Assembly: GCA_023053685.1 (NCBI GenBank)
Contig: JALIGW010000005.1
Coordinates: forward strand, 52,576,742-52,640,741
Source of the DNA: Diadophis punctatus similis
Taxonomy: Eukaryota; Chordata; Lepidosauria; Squamata; Dipsadidae
Direction: 5' to 3'
Length of the DNA: 64,000 bases
The stretch's first letter is position 1, and each line of letters begins with the position of its first letter. A program made the translations under genes and the position numbers. A model generated the notes under the pieces. It saw only the letters and a program-made list of their open reading frames with translations. It searched no databases and had not been told where the DNA came from. This document shows positions 59,250 to 64,000 of this stretch, piece after piece.

Positions 59250-59525
59250 TGGATCCGGGCGGCCATCTCCTTGGCCTATAAACACATGGCGCTACCTAAG
59301 CCCTCGGGTCTCACGGCACACTCCACCCGCAGCGCAGCGACCTCTGCAGCGTGGAATGCTAGGGTCCCTATCCTCGAGGTCTGTAGGGCGGCCACCTGGT
59401 CCTCCCTTACTCCATTCATCCACCATTACAAACTAGACGTTTATGCTTCGGAGGAGGCGGATTTTGGCAGGCGGGTGCTGGAGTCAGGGGTGACATTGAG
59501 CTCTCTTCCCAGCCAGGACGATTGA
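59250..59525 (+). pseudogene. C-terminal tyrosine recombinase, cut off by a stop
   Basis: These 92 codons are in the same frame as ORF2, directly after TGA 59247-59249. They hold the rest of the tyrosine recombinase active site: His (59319-59321) and Arg (59328-59330) in the HSTR motif, and the nucleophile Tyr (59427-59429) in HHYKL. The frame ends at TGA 59523-59525, shortly before the internal complementary region. The enzyme family joins DNA circles to genomic targets. Without this segment ORF2 would be catalytically dead as a recombinase. The upstream TGA could have arisen from CGA by CpG decay. Confidence 0.85.
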
Positions 59526-59556
59526 TCCCGCCCTAGGGACACCAGCTTTGGTATGT

Positions 59557-59652
59557 CCCATTCTTGGAGGCTAGCTCCGCCCACTATGGAGAAGGGACAT
59601 TGGTACTCACCTGTGAGACGTCCTTTCTCGTAGGGCGGAGCTAGCCTCCAAG
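59557..59652 (+). repeat. DIRS internal complementary region
   Basis: 59557-59593 is the exact reverse complement of the outer left end (53876-53912, 37 of 37). 59592-59652 is the reverse complement of the outer right end (59985-60045) with three transitions in 61. The two halves overlap by two bases (59592-59593, AA). The region therefore contains the fused ends of the element, as expected for the template that joins them into a circle. Confidence 0.95.
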
Positions 59653-59893
59653 TCCCTCCCATTGGGGCTGGCTGGGCGCTCTACGGCTATCTGGTGTATA
59701 TAGTTCTTCTCTTGTATGCAATGATTCACCTGTATATAGTTCTGTTTTTTCTCTGCTAAGGGTGTGTATATAGTTACTTATTCTGAGCTGTGTCTCATGT
59801 ACATAATTTCTACTCTCTTCGATCAGTCTGTACATAGTTAATAAATTGTATGTTTGTTTTGGAAAAAGCACATCGAGTCTGACTTGATCCCTC
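59653..59893 (+). other. DIRS 3' non-coding region with poly(A) signal
   Basis: It contains three to four diverged copies of a 'tgta(t/c)atagtt' motif (about 59696, 59735, 59767, 59830). The poly(A) signal AATAAA is at 59840-59845, which probably ends the transcript. Confidence 0.7.
59840..59845 (+). terminator. Poly(A) signal AATAAA of DIRS transcript
   Basis: Canonical AATAAA about 50 bp before the right ITR, followed by a GT-rich stretch (tgtatgtttgtttt). Confidence 0.55.
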
Positions 59894-60004
59894 GATTAAA
59901 AGAGGGAGTGCCAATCTGAGAGGGCACTATTTATACCTTTTTTAAGACTCGGTCCCATTGGCTAGGGGGCAGATTTAACCCATTCTTGGAGGCTAGCTCC
60001 GCCC
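59894..60004 (-). repeat. DIRS right inverted terminal repeat
   Basis: Reverse complement of the left ITR, 108 of 111 positions. It carries the mirrored TATA box at 59928-59936. About 41 bp more of right-end-specific sequence follow to 60045. Confidence 0.95.
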
Positions 60005-60045
60005 TACGAGAAAGGACATCTCACAGGTGAATACCAACGTCCCTT

Positions 60046-61165
60046 TTCTTTACATCTGTATTGTCAGGTGATGACGTAAAAGATGATAAATGCTGAAGAA
60101 TCCGTCTGTAAAAACACATGCTGCATGTTGAAAATGGAACTATTTTATATGTGTGCAATTTTTTGCTTACAAATGCATGATGCTTTGCATGCTACACACT
60201 TAGCTATCAATAGACAAGTTTGCTACTGCAAAATCCAACAGGTCACTTCATGAACCTCTAAGACTCTAAAGCCAACGCAGGGTTTTAAAGATAATATTCT
60301 GAATGCATGGACATTCCTTTCATTTACAACCATCCATCCATTGATAAACACCCAACAAATTACTTAATTACCATCAAACAAATGTATTAAATGTGCTTTA
60401 GGAACTGGTTGCCATAGCTTACCCAAGAGAAATGCAGTCAGTCAATTTCTGACTCCTGTGACCAAGGCATTTCACTGGCATCTTTTATAAGTGTAGTCCT
60501 GACTGACCAGTTTGCTACTATAAAAAATAGAAATCATCACAAAAGAAGTTCAAAGTCAAATGGAGAGAAGATCCCAGAATAAACAAAATTATTATAATAA
60601 AATATAGGATTGGAAATGAGGTTTCCAATTCCTTCCCATTTTTTGTTCACTGCTTTTTGCATTGCTTATTTGCCTCATAGTAGAGAAAAAGAATCTCAGC
60701 AGGTGGCAGCACATGACTAACCCTGTTGGACTCTGAAGCTTAAAAAGGACCAGGCCTGGTTCATATGGTACTTTTAGGGCTAGACTATTGGAAAGTCAAA
60801 AGCATTCCAGAAGAAGAAAGCATGAAATCATTTCTGTTTTCAAGACAACTGTATGGATCACTGAGTTCCACTTGAAGAACTCAAAAAGGAAGAGAGATAG
60901 TAGATTTTAAATGGGAAGAAGAAACTCTTCCAGAAAAAAAAGCAAAGAGCATGCATATGCAAAATAGCAGGCTGTTCTGAGAGCAAAGTTATACTCCAAT
61001 CAACATTTGTTTGTTGTTGATAAAGGAAAACTTTTTTCAAGTGTCACAATTATGAGGGAGTTCTGCATTTTCTCAGCTTTGCATGACTGTTGTTTCATTG
61101 AAACCAATGGTTAAAATAAAAGTTAGAATAACATTTTGCCAATATGTCAAATCATTCAGTGCATT
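60046..61165. other. Non-coding, no recognised feature
   Basis: AT-rich DNA with no gene or repeat recognised. Confidence 0.5.
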
Positions 61166-61169
61166 CTCT

Positions 61170-61345
61170 ACAGGTATTCTTCAAGTTTAAAATCATTCAA
61201 AGTTAAGGCAGTGCTGAACTAATAGACTTATGGCCCATGATCAATGTTACAACCATTCCAGTTCCACCATAGTCATGTGATCAAAATTTGGGCACTTGGC
61301 AGCCCACCTCATTTATGACCACAGGGTTGCTTAAATTCACCTTAT
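61170..61345 (+). mobile_element. Degraded Tigger-like MITE fragment
   Basis: It starts with 'caggtattcttcaagttta', a decayed version of the terminus at 50149. It contains 'cttatggcc', 'catagtcatgtgatcaaaat' and 'cttggcagcc' in the family order. The right end is not recognisable. Confidence 0.5.
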
Positions 61346-61479
61346 CTGCCTACCTCCTAACATTGCAAGAAGCGGAAACAAGAATCAGGGTCCAACAATG
61401 TTGGTGCAAAGGGGCTTCTTGATACAAGAGCATGCCTTGTCATCAGCATGAATAAGAAGACAGTGAAGGTTATCTAGGG

Positions 61480-62005
61480 CAGGGTCTCAAACCTTTTGGA
61501 CCTCAGGGACCACCAAACTCATAATTTTAAATCCCGTGGACCACTGGGGGCGAGGTTCAGCCGCCTTTCGGGCCTACCTCTCTGCTTCTGCAAGGCCTCC
61601 AGGTGGGAGGCCTGAGAGAAAGTGCCTGATCCAGGCACACAGCCTGGAAACCTCTTTTGTGTTCCTTCTCTCAAGAAACTTGGTCAATCTGAGTGAAGGA
61701 AAATGATGATGGGCAGTCTGATGGTGGCTTGCTGACGTTGGTGGGAAAGTCGGTCCCATATTCCAGAGCTGTGGTAGTCACAGGACTGGCCCTTTGGTCA
61801 TCCCGAAGCAGGAGGAGCTGCTCCAGGATGACCAAAGAGCCAGTCCTGTGACTATCACAACTCTGGAATATGGGACTGGCCCGTGGTGGGCCTGGAAACC
61901 ATGGGGGGTGGCACGTGCAATGTGGAACTTTCCAGGTAGTGCAACATGCAAAAAGGAGCGCAGCCCTCGTTGGTCAGAATGAGATAATGGTGCTGTTGCG
62001 GAGGG
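61480..62005 (+). mobile_element. hAT-like element with long hairpin
   Basis: The left end CAGGGTCTCAAACC and 'ttttggacctcagggacca' match the left end at 36541. It contains the 51-bp stem hairpin at 61753-61876. The right end is unclear because a SINE follows at about 62010. Confidence 0.55.
61753..61876. repeat. 51-bp stem hairpin
   Basis: The left arm 61753-61803 pairs with the right arm 61826-61876 at 48 of 51 positions, with a 22-nt loop. Confidence 0.93.
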
Positions 62006-62009
62006 GGCG

Positions 62010-62232
62010 GCCCAAGTGCAGCACTGCAGGCTACTTCAGCTGACTGCTAGCTGCAGTTCAGCTGTTCAAATCTCACTGGCTCAAGGTTGACTCAGCCTTC
62101 CATCCTTCTGAGGTTGGTAAAATGAGGACCCAGATTGTTGGGGGCAATATGCTGACTCTGTAAACCACTTAGAGAGGGCTGTAAAGCACTATGAAGCGGT
62201 ATATAAGTCTAAGTGTTATTGCTATTGCTATT
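62010..62232 (+). mobile_element. tRNA-derived squamate SINE
   Basis: It has 'gtgcagcactgcaggctactt', the B-box phrase 'gttcaaatctcac', 'caaggttgactcagccttcc' and the tail 'tataagtctaagtg' followed by (TTGCTA)n. The A-box head is lost at the 5' edge. Confidence 0.82.
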
Positions 62233-62235
62233 GCT

Positions 62236-62263
62236 AATTTCATTCTGACCAATGGTAGATGGT
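62236..62263. repeat. 10-bp stem hairpin next to SINE
   Basis: ATTCTGACCA (62236-62245) pairs perfectly with TGGTCAGAAT (62254-62263) around an 8-nt loop. The word 'tggtcagaat' also occurs on the other side of the SINE (about 61973-61982). Confidence 0.8.
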
Positions 62264-63039
62264 CAGAATAATTAAAATGTTCAGTTAAAGTTAGCTGTAG
62301 CAAAAGTTGCACTATTAATCAGTTTGGTTGTCATATACCCAGAAGTAAATCCCATCAAGTTCTATTAATGTTGACAGTAATGTGCACAGTAAATAAGTGC
62401 AGCCTTATTTTACTATGGTGATTGATGTAGACAGGATGCAAACAGCTGATAGAAACTGTCTGAGTTCTTTAGGTGAAATCACCCTCAGAGCTTATGGAGC
62501 CAGCTTTTGTTGGAGGGTGGCCAAAGCAAAATAGCTAGACAGCACTAATTGTGGTTAAAAGGCATTGCTTTGTATCTTATAAATAGCAGGAACATTGCTT
62601 AATGATTAGTAGCCACTTATTTATAATCAGCAATGATCTTTAGGTTCATTTTTGAGATACTATATATATATTGTCAGCAGTTAATACCTGGGAAATCTGC
62701 AGCCAGCCACGATTTTATGAAAATCATGAAAGAGACATCATGACATTACATTTTAAACTTTGTCTCTTCTGTAAATTTATGATGTCATGACACAAGAATA
62801 AAAAGAGCAGAGTTTGTGTCACAATGTTTATTTAGTTATTAGATATGTTCGCTCTCCATTTAGTCTATACATGTCTTATGGCTTGCTCCATCTTGCTTTC
62901 CCTTACCCATGCCTAACACCCGTAACAAGCAGAGATTGATTGCCTATGTAAGGTTGAGATTGTATCAATGAACTTTTTTTTAGAGTTTTCACTGTTGCTA
63001 ACTCTATTCCCCACTCTGCCTCATTATATGTTGATGAGA
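62264..63039. other. Non-coding, no recognised feature
   Basis: No gene or repeat recognised. Confidence 0.5.
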
Positions 63040-63240
63040 GAGCCCTGGTGATGGAATGGTTAGAATGCTGCTGAGTTCGATCCTGACCAGCTCAAGGTTG
63101 ACTCAGCCTTCCATACTTCAGAAGTCAGTAAAATGAGAACCCAGATTATTGGGGGCAGTGTGTTGACATTGTAAGGTCAGAGAGTGATGTAAAGCACCAT
63201 GGGGCAGTATATAAGTCTAAGTGCTATTGCTATTGCTAAA
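63040..63240 (+). mobile_element. tRNA-derived squamate SINE, divergent
   Basis: It has 'gagccctggtgatggaatgg' as a diverged head, 'gttcgatcctgacc' as B box, 'caaggttgactcagccttcc', and the 'tataagtctaagtgctattgc' tail. The B box differs from the other copies, so it may be an older subfamily. Confidence 0.75.
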
Positions 63241-64000
63241 GAGGCCCATATATCTCCAATTAATTGGAGTAATGCCTCTGCTTTCTTTTTCCAGGAAATT
63301 TAATACTTTATTTTATTATTTATTTTATTTTAGTATTTATTTTATTATTTGCCTTTCATGGGAAAGCAGCATTGGTTGTTTTGCCGTATAAAACTTTCAG
63401 CTGCACATGGTAAGTTACCTTTAAAGCTATACATTTAGGAGTTTTCATTTGATCAAGCTAACTAATTGGTTGAACATTTACACCTGATAATTAAATTGAT
63501 GTTCAGCTGTGTAAAAAGGAAAGATGTTCCACTTCACCTATATTGCTTTCTGTTTCATTTTGCAGGAGTGAAATTCTGTCTGCCTGATGCATCATTCAGG
63601 TGGTTAGATACATCACATTATGTCAGGAATGTTACATTAGTAGTTCATTCTGCTATAATGGGCTTGACACATCATTGGAAAAGCATATGGGACCTCATAA
63701 ATGTCAGTCAACAATGTTTTCTTCATACCAAAGGTGTGGATTTTAATTAGGTTCAACATTTCTGTGGTTTATATGTGTTTAATATCAAGCTGATGGATTT
63801 TTTTTAAAAAAATATTAGATTTTTATTATATGCATCATTTGAAAATTAAAGGGTGAAATTCAGCATTTCATTAGAAGATTTCAATTCATTCTTTCTTCTT
63901 CTGGGCTCCCTACATACCCTTAAAATCTATTTCAGAGTCCTGGAGCATTTTCAGGATACATGGATGCTGTAGGGATAGTAAAGTAGAGAAGTGGAGATGT
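63241..64000. other. Non-coding, AT-rich
   Basis: A short (ATTTT)-type run lies at about 63306-63350. No gene recognised; a 94-codon ORF at 63466-63750 looks like chance. Confidence 0.5.

Larger units (their letters stand above)
53876..60045 (+). mobile_element. DIRS-type tyrosine-recombinase retrotransposon, nearly complete
   Basis: This 6.17-kb element has every landmark of the DIRS order: inverted terminal repeats, a gag-like ORF1, and an overlapping ORF2 with reverse transcriptase, RNase H, a methyltransferase-like part and tyrosine recombinase. It also has an internal complementary region at 59557-59652. DIRS elements lack integrase and target duplications. They are thought to form a circular DNA, using the internal complementary region as a bridge, and to insert by recombinase. 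The boundaries are set by where the internal region stops matching the ends (53876 and 60045). GC content is far above the flanks. Three lesions in the coding region make this copy probably non-autonomous, but the ends are nearly perfect and suggest recent arrival. Confidence 0.95.

Noticed and set aside
63466..63750. 94-codon plus-strand ORF at the right edge
   Set aside because: No domain, signal or conserved motif; composition is like the surrounding non-coding DNA.

Overview
This is a stretch of AT-rich vertebrate nuclear DNA, most likely from an advanced snake or at least a squamate reptile. The basis is the mix of repeats. There are several copies of a squamate-type tRNA-derived SINE, a BovB/RTE LINE relic, and a CR1/L3-type LINE whose 3' tail runs straight into an (ATTCT)n array. 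There are also Tigger-like and hAT-like MITEs and many long microsatellites. I found no convincing exon of a host protein-coding gene and no functional RNA gene. The window reads as a gene desert or a very large intron, colonised by transposable elements.

Layout. 1-8770: unique AT-rich DNA with a broken zinc-finger gene fragment (3001-3466), one hAT MITE with a perfect 8-bp target duplication (4127-4513), a large compound microsatellite (7221-7630) and a SINE-like unit between two 76-bp direct repeats (7633-8026). 8770-15490: a cluster of hAT-type non-autonomous elements with hairpins. 16430-17820: LINE relics and a three-copy tandem repeat interrupted by a retroposon tail. 17821-31100: mostly unique DNA. 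31891-34100: an internally deleted Ty3/gypsy LTR element on the minus strand with an intact 5-bp target duplication. 36298-43625: microsatellites, a hAT nested inside another hAT, a SINE, and four LINE relics. 46835-50540: two Tigger-like MITEs and the CR1/L3 LINE. 53876-60045: a nearly complete DIRS-type tyrosine-recombinase retrotransposon, the main object of the window. 60046-64000: degraded MITEs, a 51-bp-stem hairpin and two SINEs.

The DIRS element has 111-bp inverted terminal repeats, each holding a TATA box. It also has a gag-like ORF1 and an overlapping ORF2 encoding reverse transcriptase, RNase H, a methyltransferase-like segment and a tyrosine recombinase. An internal complementary region (59557-59652) is the reverse complement of both outer ends joined together, which is the hallmark of this order's circular-DNA replication model. 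The copy is damaged: a frame change in a C-run in gag, a pair of compensating frame changes between RNase H and recombinase, and one stop codon that cuts off the recombinase His, Arg and Tyr catalytic residues. Very few differences separate its paired ends, so it probably inserted recently.
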